Below the pieces are notes generated by a model that saw nothing but the letters and a program-made list of their open reading frames with translations, had not been told where the DNA came from and did not search any database. Positions 1-5,410 of a stretch of DNA of 5,410 bases are shown here, piece after piece. How positions within the stretch are numbered: position 1 is the stretch's first letter; each line of letters opens with the position of its first letter. Source of the stretch: Eudoraea sp. (GTDB lineage Bacteria > Bacteroidota > Bacteroidia > Flavobacteriales > Flavobacteriaceae); contig JABDPH010000530.1 of assembly GCA_013042925.1 (NCBI GenBank), positions 1 through 5,410 on the forward strand, in the 5' to 3' direction. Made by a program: the position numbers and the translations under genes.

Positions 1-586
1 AATTATTAGAATTGATATATTCCATAACCTTCTTCGTAAACTTCGGGCCGTTCTCTGCATCCTTATAGGTAAACGTAATTCTATGTTCAAGGGAGCTCTT
101 ATTTAAAAGCTCAGATCTAATAATATCTGAAACCAGTCCATTATCCTGAAATTTCTCCAAAAGCTCCAGATACTCTAAATTGTCTTCAGAGGTGTTATTT
201 ACCAAAATTTCCTCTATCTCTATATCATAACCCTTTAAAATTGCATCCTTAAACCCAATTTCATTAAAGAAAACCGTGTCCCCTGATTTAATCTTGGCCT
301 GAATTTCATTCACAACATCATATAAATAATCCTTGCTTTCAAGGTTCGGTTTTACAATAACTTCTGTTTTAAGTTTTTTAACTATTATTTGGTTTAGCCC
401 AAATGCAATTAAGCCCCCAACTATAACTAAGGCAAGTAATATGAAGAAATTCTTTTTAAAATAGAGGAAAGCCCTTAAAAACCAATTGAATAAATTCTTA
501 AAACCCCTGCCAATCATATTAAATAATTGTCCCAAGTCTATTTCGTCATTGGATGAGGTTGCTTTTGGTGTTTGTTGATCTGCCAT
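1..586 (-). CDS. Wzz-like chain-length determinant / membrane protein (partial, 3' end off left edge)
   Basis: The reading frame begins at an ATG at 584-586 and stays open for 195 codons to the window edge, so the C-terminus is missing. The first ~45 residues are predicted cytoplasmic and contain a DEIDLGQLFNMIGRGF segment, similar in style to the short conserved stretch before the first membrane helix of Wzz/polysaccharide co-polymerase proteins. One strong hydrophobic helix lies at about residues 47-66 (FFILLALVIVGGLIAFGL), preceded by a KK pair. The following 130 residues are mixed alpha/beta and would be periplasmic. Known: Wzz-type proteins set polysaccharide chain length and have a second helix near the C-terminus, which is not visible here. 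The gene starts 2 bases after the stop of the upstream DUF6909-type gene, so it is very likely cotranscribed and perhaps translationally coupled. No Shine-Dalgarno is visible. The Wzz assignment is tentative; a lineage-specific anchored envelope protein is the alternative. Confidence 0.6.
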   Translation of the reverse strand, partial: MADQQTPKATSSNDEIDLGQLFNMIGRGFKNLFNWFLRAFLYFKKNFFILLALVIVGGLIAFGLNQIIVKKLKTEVIVKPNLESKDYLYDVVNEIQAKIKSGDTVFFNEIGFKDAILKGYDIEIEEILVNNTSEDNLEYLELLEKFQDNGLVSDIIRSELLNKSSLEHRITFTYKDAENGPKFTKKVMEYINSNN

Positions 587-588
587 AT

Positions 589-2274
589 TCAGGAATTAAA
601 AATTTGCTTAAGTATTTTATCTGTAATTAAATAGGTAGGTTTTACACCTGTTGTTCCCAGACCTCCTGAAGCTAAGGTACTACCAGACTCCAATGGATTA
701 TCTGAAGCATAATAGGCGTATCTTACCTTTACCTCTTCCCTGATACTCTTCCGAATCTTTGATGCAGCCTGAATGGCTTTTTGGTAGTGCACACCTTCCA
801 TTTCCAGCCCAATTGCATGCCAGGTTGATTCATGAAAAAACCTAAGGATATCTTTATTCTGTAAGGAAGTTCCCAAAACAGTTACCATAGTGCCCTCGAG
901 GACTTTTAAGCCATTGCCCTCAAAATCAGAGGCGCAAAGTTCATTTTTAAAAGGGTAGTTATCTGCTGTACCCTCAAAAATATGCGCAGACGGAATCATT
1001 AAATCTCCTTTTCCGCCTTCAAGAATGCCAGCTTTTCCCATAATTGAAATTGAAGCTACATCTAAAAAGATGTTTTTACCATTTTCTAAAACATAGGGTT
1101 TCAAAAGTTCATCTATAGTTTCATACGCCTGTTCCCCAAAGGCATAGTCCATTACAAATATAACAGGTTTTTTATCATCAGAAAGGTCCATGTTAAGGTC
1201 ATAGCAACATGCGTCATTACCTAATTTGGCGAGGTCAAATATCTGAACATCAATATTTGTTCCTGAGGTATCATCCAAAGCAATCATCCCATTCCGTTTT
1301 GCAGTAGCAATTACTTTGTTGCGTAGAGCAATATTATCCGGGGAGCTTAGTGCTTCATATATCTCTAATGATCCATTGTCCGGGAACTCTTTGGTAAGTG
1401 CTTTACGGGCATACAAAGAGTTTACCACACTATGCATATTAGCACTAATAATATGAATTGGCCTTTTTAATATATTGTGTTTTTTCAGTGTTTTCTTTAT
1501 GGTCTTTGCCCATATTTCTCCATGAATATGATGCCCAAGACGATCCCTTAACATGCTGCTGAAGGTAATTACTCTTTTTTCGCCACCTGTTTCTTCCTCA
1601 ATCGATAATTTGCCTAACCAATACAGAATTTTCAAAAACCTTTCTGGCTCTTTCTTTGTTGCCAGTTTTTCATAGACTTCTAATACCTCAACAAATGACC
1701 TCCCAAGTATGTTTGCAGTATGAATTAATGCAGTTTCTTTTTCCTTCTGAGTGAGCTTGGCCTTAGTAGCTGCTTTTTCGAGTTTGTTCCAATCTCTAAT
1801 AGTCTTATTTGAGTCTTCAATTAATACACGCCAGCAGATCTTATCTGCTTCTATATATAAAAAGGTAAGGTGAGTGAGAATATCATATATATCTGAACGC
1901 CCTCTGGTGATCTCAATATTCATCTGCTCATTATCTATTCGGTAGCAATTTCGTCTCCTCTTAGGAGGAATAATTGGTTTAAAGTGAGATTTTCCATAAC
2001 CTTCATCTGAGGTAAGATTAATATACCTGCACTGCTCTATCCCCGATGGCAGTCTTTCTAAAACATATACAAGTCCGTTAAGTTCTGTCTTTTCTTCAGC
2101 TACTGAACCATAAATCTCGGGATGTAAGGATAGAAGCGCATTTCTCAATGTTTCACCGGAGACTCCGGTTGGTTTATAAAAGCCTCGGTTAAATAAATGA
2201 CGCATTGTAATATACATGCGTTCAATAGCATTTGTAGATTCCTGTGCTCTGGTATTATCTTTAACTTTCTCCAT
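589..2274 (-). CDS. DUF6909-type protein with nucleoside phosphorylase-like C-terminal region
   Basis: This is a 561-residue protein with no signal peptide or membrane helix, so probably cytosolic. I recognise it, from memory, as the Bacteroidota family annotated DUF6909; its function is unknown. The frame can be extended 4 codons to a TTG at 2284-2286, but the ATG at 2272-2274 (MEKVKDNTRAQES) is preferred because the TTG overlaps a promoter-like octamer. The N-terminal half is helical, with a basic PPKRRR patch near residue 105, and matches no domain I know. The C-terminal part (from ~370) shows, in order, FVMDYAFGEQA (~373-383), GKAGILEGGKGDLMIP (~413-428), GTMVTVLGTS (~461-470), LEMEG (~490-494) and ASDNPLE (~523-529). 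These resemble the PNP/UDP nucleoside phosphorylase superfamily, especially AMP nucleosidase: glycine loop plus GD, ribose-binding E-M-E, and catalytic-type SD. Enzymatic activity is inference. The gene lies about 100 bases after the GH3 gene and 2 bases before the Wzz-like gene. Confidence 0.85.
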   Translation of the reverse strand: MEKVKDNTRAQESTNAIERMYITMRHLFNRGFYKPTGVSGETLRNALLSLHPEIYGSVAEEKTELNGLVYVLERLPSGIEQCRYINLTSDEGYGKSHFKPIIPPKRRRNCYRIDNEQMNIEITRGRSDIYDILTHLTFLYIEADKICWRVLIEDSNKTIRDWNKLEKAATKAKLTQKEKETALIHTANILGRSFVEVLEVYEKLATKKEPERFLKILYWLGKLSIEEETGGEKRVITFSSMLRDRLGHHIHGEIWAKTIKKTLKKHNILKRPIHIISANMHSVVNSLYARKALTKEFPDNGSLEIYEALSSPDNIALRNKVIATAKRNGMIALDDTSGTNIDVQIFDLAKLGNDACCYDLNMDLSDDKKPVIFVMDYAFGEQAYETIDELLKPYVLENGKNIFLDVASISIMGKAGILEGGKGDLMIPSAHIFEGTADNYPFKNELCASDFEGNGLKVLEGTMVTVLGTSLQNKDILRFFHESTWHAIGLEMEGVHYQKAIQAASKIRKSIREEVKVRYAYYASDNPLESGSTLASGGLGTTGVKPTYLITDKILKQIFNS

Positions 2275-2283
2275 TGGCCATGG

Positions 2284-2291
2284 CAAAATTA
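2284..2291 (-). promoter_or_regulatory. Possible -7 promoter element upstream of the DUF6909-type gene
   Basis: The minus strand reads TAATTTTG, a match to the Bacteroidota -7 consensus TAnnTTTG, with its last base 9 bases before the chosen ATG at 2274. No convincing -33 TTG element lies 17-23 bases further upstream, and AT-rich spacers produce such octamers by chance. If real, it allows transcription of the last two genes separately from the peptidase-GH3 pair, with a leader of only a few bases. Confidence 0.3.
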
Positions 2292-2365
2292 CATTTTAAA
2301 ATTCATGATTTGATGATGTCTGTGAAATTAAGTCTCATGCAGAGGAATGACATTTATCCGGAAAT

Positions 2366-2373
2366 CAAAATTA
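2366..2373 (-). promoter_or_regulatory. Second possible -7 element in the GH3-DUF6909 gap
   Basis: An identical TAATTTTG octamer lies just after the GH3 stop codon on the minus strand, 82 bases upstream of the copy at 2284-2291. A weak TTAC at 2391-2394 is 17 bases upstream of it. It would give a leader of roughly 85 bases for the DUF6909-type gene. The gap (2287-2379) contains no clear terminator hairpin, so read-through from GH3 remains equally possible. Confidence 0.25.
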
Positions 2374-2379
2374 TTGAAA

Positions 2380-3876
2380 TTATTCCGCCTGTAAGGACAG
2401 CTTATCCGCAACTGACCTATCGTTAGAAAGACGCTGAACTTTATTCTGGCCTCCGAGTTTTCCAATAGATTTCATAAATTCCTGAAAACCTCCCTTCTTA
2501 ACAGCTGTGATTTTTAAACGCTGCAGAATTTTACCATCAATAAGATCAAAATAATAACTGTTTTGTTCTTGAAGAGTGGTATCAAGGATTTCAATAAATT
2601 CCGCCATGTCTGCCGGCTTTTTCTCAAATTCGATAAACCATTCATGATAAGGCAATTCATTCTTTTCAGGGGTAATCTGCGGTGCTACGGTGAACTCATT
2701 GATAGAGGCATTACATGCTTCAACGGCTTTTTGCATGGCAACCTCAACCTCTTTTGCAATGACATGTTCCCCAAATGCCGAAATGAAGTGCTTTATGCGG
2801 CCAGTAACTACAATTTTATAGGGCTTTATTGAAATAAACCGAATGGTATCTCCTAGATTATATCCCCATAGACCGGCATTGGTAGAAATGATCATTACGT
2901 AGTTTGTGTCTAATTCCACTTCACCAATGGTTAGCCGCCTGGGCTGATCCTCAAAAAATTCATCAGCTTTTACAAATTCATAGAAAATCCCTGAATTAAG
3001 TAATAACAGCATTCCATCTTCTTTTTGAGAATTTTGATACGCAAAAAATCCCTCGCTGGCCGGAAACAGTTCTATACTATCTACTCTCCGACCCATTAAT
3101 TCTTCGAATTTTGCTCTATAGGGCTCATAATTTACCCCTCCATAAATAAATAGTCGAAAATTTTTGAATAGTGTACTTATATTTTTATTGTTCTTCGATT
3201 TTAATTTTTCAAAATACATCTGAACCCATGAAGGAATGCCCGCAATCAAGGTCATATCTTCATTTATTGTTTCTTCAACGATCTTTTCTACCTTAGTTTC
3301 CCAGTCCTCAATACAATTCGTTTCCCAACTGGGCAGACGATTTTTTTGAAGATAGTTAGGCACATAATGGGCAGATATACCCGATAATCTTCCTAGTTTA
3401 ATCCCGTTTTTTTCTTGTAATTCCGGGCTACCCTGAAGAAAAATCCATTTTCCATCTACAAAATCAGAATTGCCGGTTTCATGAATATAATTCAGAATTG
3501 CATTCCTTGAAGCAAGAACCTGTTCCTTTATAGATTCGGAAGTAATAGGAATATATTTAGAACCTGAGGTGGTTCCTGAAGTTTTTGCAAAATAGATGGG
3601 CTTTCCGGGCCAAAGAACATTTTCTTTTCCTGCTACCGCCTGCTCTACATATTCGCGTAAAGCCTCATAATCTCGTATTGGAACTTCGTTTACAAATTCT
3701 GAATGACTTTTTATTTGTTTAAAATTATGATCAATCCCGAATTTGGTGTTTTGAGCTTTGCATATTAAATATTGGAAGGTCTTTTCCTGACTTTTTAGAG
3801 GCTCACTGGCCCATTTGGTAGTTTTGCGTGCGATATTTTTCGCAAAAATTCGGGCAGCAAAAGATTTTAAAGACAT
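2380..3876 (-). CDS. GH3-family acyl-adenylate-forming enzyme (GH3 auxin-responsive promoter family protein)
   Basis: This is a complete 498-residue protein of the GH3 family, which belongs to the ANL adenylating superfamily. Known plant members activate a carboxylic acid with ATP and transfer it to an amino acid; the substrates of bacterial members are mostly unknown. The ATP-binding signatures are intact: phosphate loop KTSGTTSGSKYIPIT (98-112), FPASEGFFAYQ (271-281) and the GYNLGDTIRF motif with Asp343 (338-347). These are followed by VTGRIKHFISAFGEHV (358-373), the hinge to the C-terminal domain, and the GGQNKVQRLSNDR segment (475-487) typical of bacterial GH3 proteins. There is no signal peptide or membrane helix. 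Length is normal for bacterial members, and no key motif is missing. The ATG at 3874-3876 lies 5 bases after the stop of the M23 peptidase gene, so the two are almost certainly one transcript. The AAAAAGG directly before the ATG is too close to act as a normal Shine-Dalgarno. Family is secure; acyl and amine substrates are not. Confidence 0.93.
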   Translation of the reverse strand: MSLKSFAARIFAKNIARKTTKWASEPLKSQEKTFQYLICKAQNTKFGIDHNFKQIKSHSEFVNEVPIRDYEALREYVEQAVAGKENVLWPGKPIYFAKTSGTTSGSKYIPITSESIKEQVLASRNAILNYIHETGNSDFVDGKWIFLQGSPELQEKNGIKLGRLSGISAHYVPNYLQKNRLPSWETNCIEDWETKVEKIVEETINEDMTLIAGIPSWVQMYFEKLKSKNNKNISTLFKNFRLFIYGGVNYEPYRAKFEELMGRRVDSIELFPASEGFFAYQNSQKEDGMLLLLNSGIFYEFVKADEFFEDQPRRLTIGEVELDTNYVMIISTNAGLWGYNLGDTIRFISIKPYKIVVTGRIKHFISAFGEHVIAKEVEVAMQKAVEACNASINEFTVAPQITPEKNELPYHEWFIEFEKKPADMAEFIEILDTTLQEQNSYYFDLIDGKILQRLKITAVKKGGFQEFMKSIGKLGGQNKVQRLSNDRSVADKLSLQAE

Positions 3877-3881
3877 CCTTT

Positions 3882-4751
3882 TTAGTTAAAATCAATATAA
3901 TCCGCCGGGTTTACCGGATTTCCGTTATTCCAAAGCTCAAAATGTAAATGTGGCCCGGTGGTAAGTTCTCCTGTGTTTCCCACTGAGGCTATGACTTCAC
4001 CGGCTCTAACAAAGTCTCCCTGGCTCTTATTCAATGAACCGTTGTGTTTATAAACCGAAAGTATTCCGCTTTTGTGTTCCATAATAATCACATATCCTGT
4101 TTCTGTGGTCCATTCTGAAAAAATTACCGTTCCGGCCGCCACAGCTTTGACGGGAGTGTCTTTAAGGGCTACAATATCTACCGCATAATGTTTGATTTGC
4201 GCGTCATATTCCTGAGAAATTTCACCGTTAACGGGCGAAAAGAGAACCAGCCCCTCGCCTTCCTTATTTATTTCAAAAAGGTTATACTTATCTTCTAATG
4301 CCACTTCTGCTCTTAGCATGGAGTCTTCCCTGATTGGAGAAAGATCTACCGTGGAAGGATCAATTTTGAATTGTTCAAAAAGAGAATCTCTGTTAATTTG
4401 ATTGTTTTCAATATCCCCCCGCAGGACCATTCGAATATTATCTAAATACTTATTGGTATAATTTAGCACTGTAACAAGGGAATCCGTCTTATATGTTAAT
4501 TCTGTTGCCTGCTTTTTTAGTTTGGTAGAGGAGTAGCCCGGTATATATTCTCTTAAAGGTGTAAAGGCAATTAGTAATGTTGTGAATGCGATAAGTCCAA
4601 TAATGAATAAAGATCCGGTGACGAATACATTCAATCTGCTAAGTTTAAAGGAAATTTTTTCTTCAAAAGTACTTTCGTTAAGTATCACCAGGCGATACTT
4701 ATGCAGAAGCTTTCTTCGAATTTCTTTTCTTTTTTTTCCTTTTTTTGCCAT
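3882..4751 (-). CDS. M23 family peptidoglycan endopeptidase, inner-membrane anchored
   Basis: This 289-residue zinc metallopeptidase has a LytM/M23 domain in its C-terminal third. Start choice: an in-frame TTG at 4758-4760 would add MCL, but it falls inside the promoter octamer, and the MAKKGKKRK start at 4749-4751 fits the family. A strongly basic cytoplasmic N-terminus is followed by one membrane helix at about 42-64, a periplasmic linker with likely coiled-coil character (~75-160), and then the M23 domain (~170-285). All metal and catalytic residues are present: His188 and Asp192 (HYAVD, with Ala where the HxGxD form has Gly), His236 (VYKHN), and His268/His270 (TGPHLHFELW). Known members cleave peptide cross-links in peptidoglycan, or act as factors in cell-wall remodelling and division. 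It is the first gene of the leftward set and diverges from tatA. It has no twin-arginine motif, so it is probably not a Tat substrate. Confidence 0.94.
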   Translation of the reverse strand: MAKKGKKRKEIRRKLLHKYRLVILNESTFEEKISFKLSRLNVFVTGSLFIIGLIAFTTLLIAFTPLREYIPGYSSTKLKKQATELTYKTDSLVTVLNYTNKYLDNIRMVLRGDIENNQINRDSLFEQFKIDPSTVDLSPIREDSMLRAEVALEDKYNLFEINKEGEGLVLFSPVNGEISQEYDAQIKHYAVDIVALKDTPVKAVAAGTVIFSEWTTETGYVIIMEHKSGILSVYKHNGSLNKSQGDFVRAGEVIASVGNTGELTTGPHLHFELWNNGNPVNPADYIDFN

Positions 4752-4757
4752 AAGACA

Positions 4758-4765
4758 CAAAGATA
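4758..4765 (-). promoter_or_regulatory. -7 promoter element for the M23-GH3 operon
   Basis: The minus strand reads TATCTTTG, a full match to the Bacteroidota TAnnTTTG element, ending 6 bases before the peptidase ATG (4749-4751). Transcription normally begins a few bases after this element, so the mRNA would have almost no leader. Only a weak TTAC (4787-4790) lies 21 bases upstream in the -33 position. The position also argues against use of the in-frame TTG at 4758-4760. Confidence 0.6.
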
Positions 4766-4922
4766 ACCTTCGATTTGAATTAAGCAGTAAATACCTTTTA
4801 AATTTACAATCCTGAAAGATTCAAACTCCCATTAATTTACGTATTATATGCATTTTTCGACTTCTACAATTTAAAATAGATCTTCCCGTTACTATTAACA
4901 GTAATATAAGTACTTTTTTTAG

Positions 4923-4930
4923 TACCTTTG
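4923..4930 (+). promoter_or_regulatory. -7 promoter element for tatA
   Basis: TACCTTTG matches the Bacteroidota TAnnTTTG consensus and ends 22 bases before the tatA ATG at 4953, giving a predicted leader of about 15-20 bases that is A/T-rich and lacks a Shine-Dalgarno. A related TACTTTTT lies 12 bases upstream (4911-4918), within a direct repeat of AGTAC (4909-4913 and 4921-4925). No clear -33 TTG is visible. An imperfect inverted repeat, TTACT (4889-4893) with AGTAA (4900-4904), sits just upstream, roughly where a -33 element would be expected. Confidence 0.6.
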
Positions 4931-4952
4931 TAATCCATTAAATTTTAAAATT

Positions 4953-5138
4953 ATGGTATCATTAATTACCTTTTTAGCAATAGGTCCTTGGCAAATAGCC
5001 ATAATCGTCATGGTTGTTTTACTTTTATTCGGAGGCAAAAAAATACCTGAATTAATGCGCGGTTTGGGAAGTGGAATTAAAGAATTTAAAGATGCCTCCA
5101 AGGAAGACGATCAACTTGAGGAAAAAAAAGAAGAATAA
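4953..5138 (+). CDS. tatA: Sec-independent protein translocase subunit TatA/E
   Basis: This 61-residue protein has the full TatA architecture: a very short N-terminus, a single membrane helix at about residues 10-26 ([16 protein letters not shown]), the FGGKKIPEL hinge (26-34), an amphipathic helix rich in Gly/Lys (to ~47, [13 protein letters not shown]), and a charged cytoplasmic tail ending in EEKKEE. Known: TatA oligomerises at the TatBC receptor to open a path for folded proteins with twin-arginine signals. The length is short but normal for Bacteroidota, where TatA/E-type subunits can occur apart from tatC; no tatC or tatB is visible here. It is a single-gene transcript, with its own promoter element upstream and an intrinsic terminator 20 bases downstream, divergent from the peptidase operon. 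An alternative label would be TatE, which cannot be separated by sequence at this length. Confidence 0.95.
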   Translation: MVSLITFLAIGPWQIAIIVMVVLLLFGGKKIPELMRGLGSGIKEFKDASKEDDQLEEKKEE

Positions 5139-5157
5139 TTTAGAATTTTCAAAACAT

Positions 5158-5189
5158 AAAAAAAGGTGTCAAATTTGACGCCTTTTTTT
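5158..5189 (+). terminator. Intrinsic terminator after tatA
   Basis: A GGTGTCA/TGACGCC stem (5165-5171 with 5176-5182, one G-T wobble) closes on an AATT loop. It is preceded by seven A and followed by seven T, so the stem can extend by seven A-T pairs and the T-run serves as the release tract. The symmetry means it could also stop transcription arriving from the right on the minus strand. Confidence 0.92.
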
Positions 5190-5410
5190 ATAGAATTTAT
5201 TTGAATTTAGGTTTTTATATTATACCCATCGTTTTAATTTTTAGTTAATTGGTCTTGTTGACCATTTGCCTTAGGGTTTAGGCCATTTTGTAATACTTTC
5301 CATACAGATCACAACAGACATGCAGTCTTCCTTTTATCGATAAAATACATAAGTTGATCGTACACGACAAAAAACATCTCTTTCACAACAAAAAATAAAT
5401 TAGGCGCATT
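5190..5410. other. Non-coding stretch to the right edge
   Basis: No gene can be supported here. All frames on both strands are broken by stops except one minus-strand frame open for 33 codons from the edge (5410 down to a TGA at 5309-5311), whose translation matches nothing I recognise. Two small symmetric elements are visible: TGGTC/GACCA around a TTGTT loop (5250-5264) and the perfect palindrome at 5332-5345. No clear TAnnTTTG promoter octamer was found. Confidence 0.5.
5332..5345. repeat. 14-base perfect palindrome
   Basis: TTTTATCGATAAAA reads the same on both strands. It may be an operator-like site for an unseen gene to the right, or simply a chance product of AT-rich DNA; nothing nearby distinguishes these. 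Confidence 0.3.

Noticed and set aside
2563..2832. Plus-strand open frame of 89 codons
   Set aside because: It lies wholly antisense within the GH3 gene, whose motifs are intact in the other strand; its own translation has no recognisable domain.
4758..4760. TTG start giving an MCL extension of the M23 peptidase
   Set aside because: It overlaps the TATCTTTG promoter element and would lie upstream of the likely transcription start; the MAKK start fits the family better.
4582..4815. Plus-strand open frame of 77 codons
   Set aside because: It is antisense to the N-terminal membrane helix region of the M23 peptidase and runs through its promoter; it is a shadow of the real gene.
4919..5101. Minus-strand open frame of 60 codons opposite tatA
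   Set aside because: It covers the clearly functional tatA on the other strand and has no family resemblance.
5250..5264. TGGTC-TTGTT-GACCA hairpin as a terminator
   Set aside because: The five-base stem has no following T-run, and the much stronger terminator at 5158-5189 already ends tatA.
5309..5410. Minus-strand frame open from the right edge for 33 codons, possible C-terminus of a neighbouring gene
   Set aside because: The length is within chance for one of six frames, the translation is unrecognised, and no terminator other than the tatA one follows it. It cannot be supported without sequence beyond the edge.

Overview
The window is AT-rich and looks like chromosomal DNA from a member of the Bacteroidota, most likely a marine-type flavobacterium. 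The evidence is the low GC content, starts without Shine-Dalgarno sequences, octamers of the Bacteroidota promoter type TAnnTTTG immediately upstream of genes, and proteins whose best family matches by eye are flavobacterial. The genus assignment is inference only.

Layout. Four genes run leftward (minus strand) from about 4751 to the left edge. In transcription order they are an envelope-anchored M23 peptidoglycan peptidase (3882-4751), a bacterial GH3-family acyl-adenylating enzyme (2380-3876, 5 bases after the peptidase), a large protein of the DUF6909 type (589-2274, after a gap of about 100 bases), and the start of a membrane protein resembling a Wzz polysaccharide chain-length regulator (1-586, cut by the left edge, 2 bases after the DUF6909 gene). 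Diverging from them, tatA runs rightward (4953-5138) and ends at a strong intrinsic terminator (5158-5189). The divergent intergenic stretch 4752-4952 carries one promoter-like octamer for each direction. The last 221 bases (5190-5410) hold no supportable gene.

How it fits together. The leftward set has a cell-envelope theme: peptidoglycan hydrolysis, a membrane polysaccharide-type regulator, and two cytosolic enzymes (GH3 and DUF6909) whose substrates cannot be read from sequence. TatA is one subunit of twin-arginine export. The most interesting point is that the C-terminal third of the DUF6909 protein carries, in the right order, motifs resembling the nucleoside phosphorylase/AMP nucleosidase superfamily (a glycine-rich GDLMIP segment, a GTMVTV segment, an EMEG motif and an SDNPLE motif). 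It sits next to an enzyme family that releases AMP, so a functional link is possible but unproven. No mobile elements, CRISPR arrays, tRNAs or rRNAs were seen.
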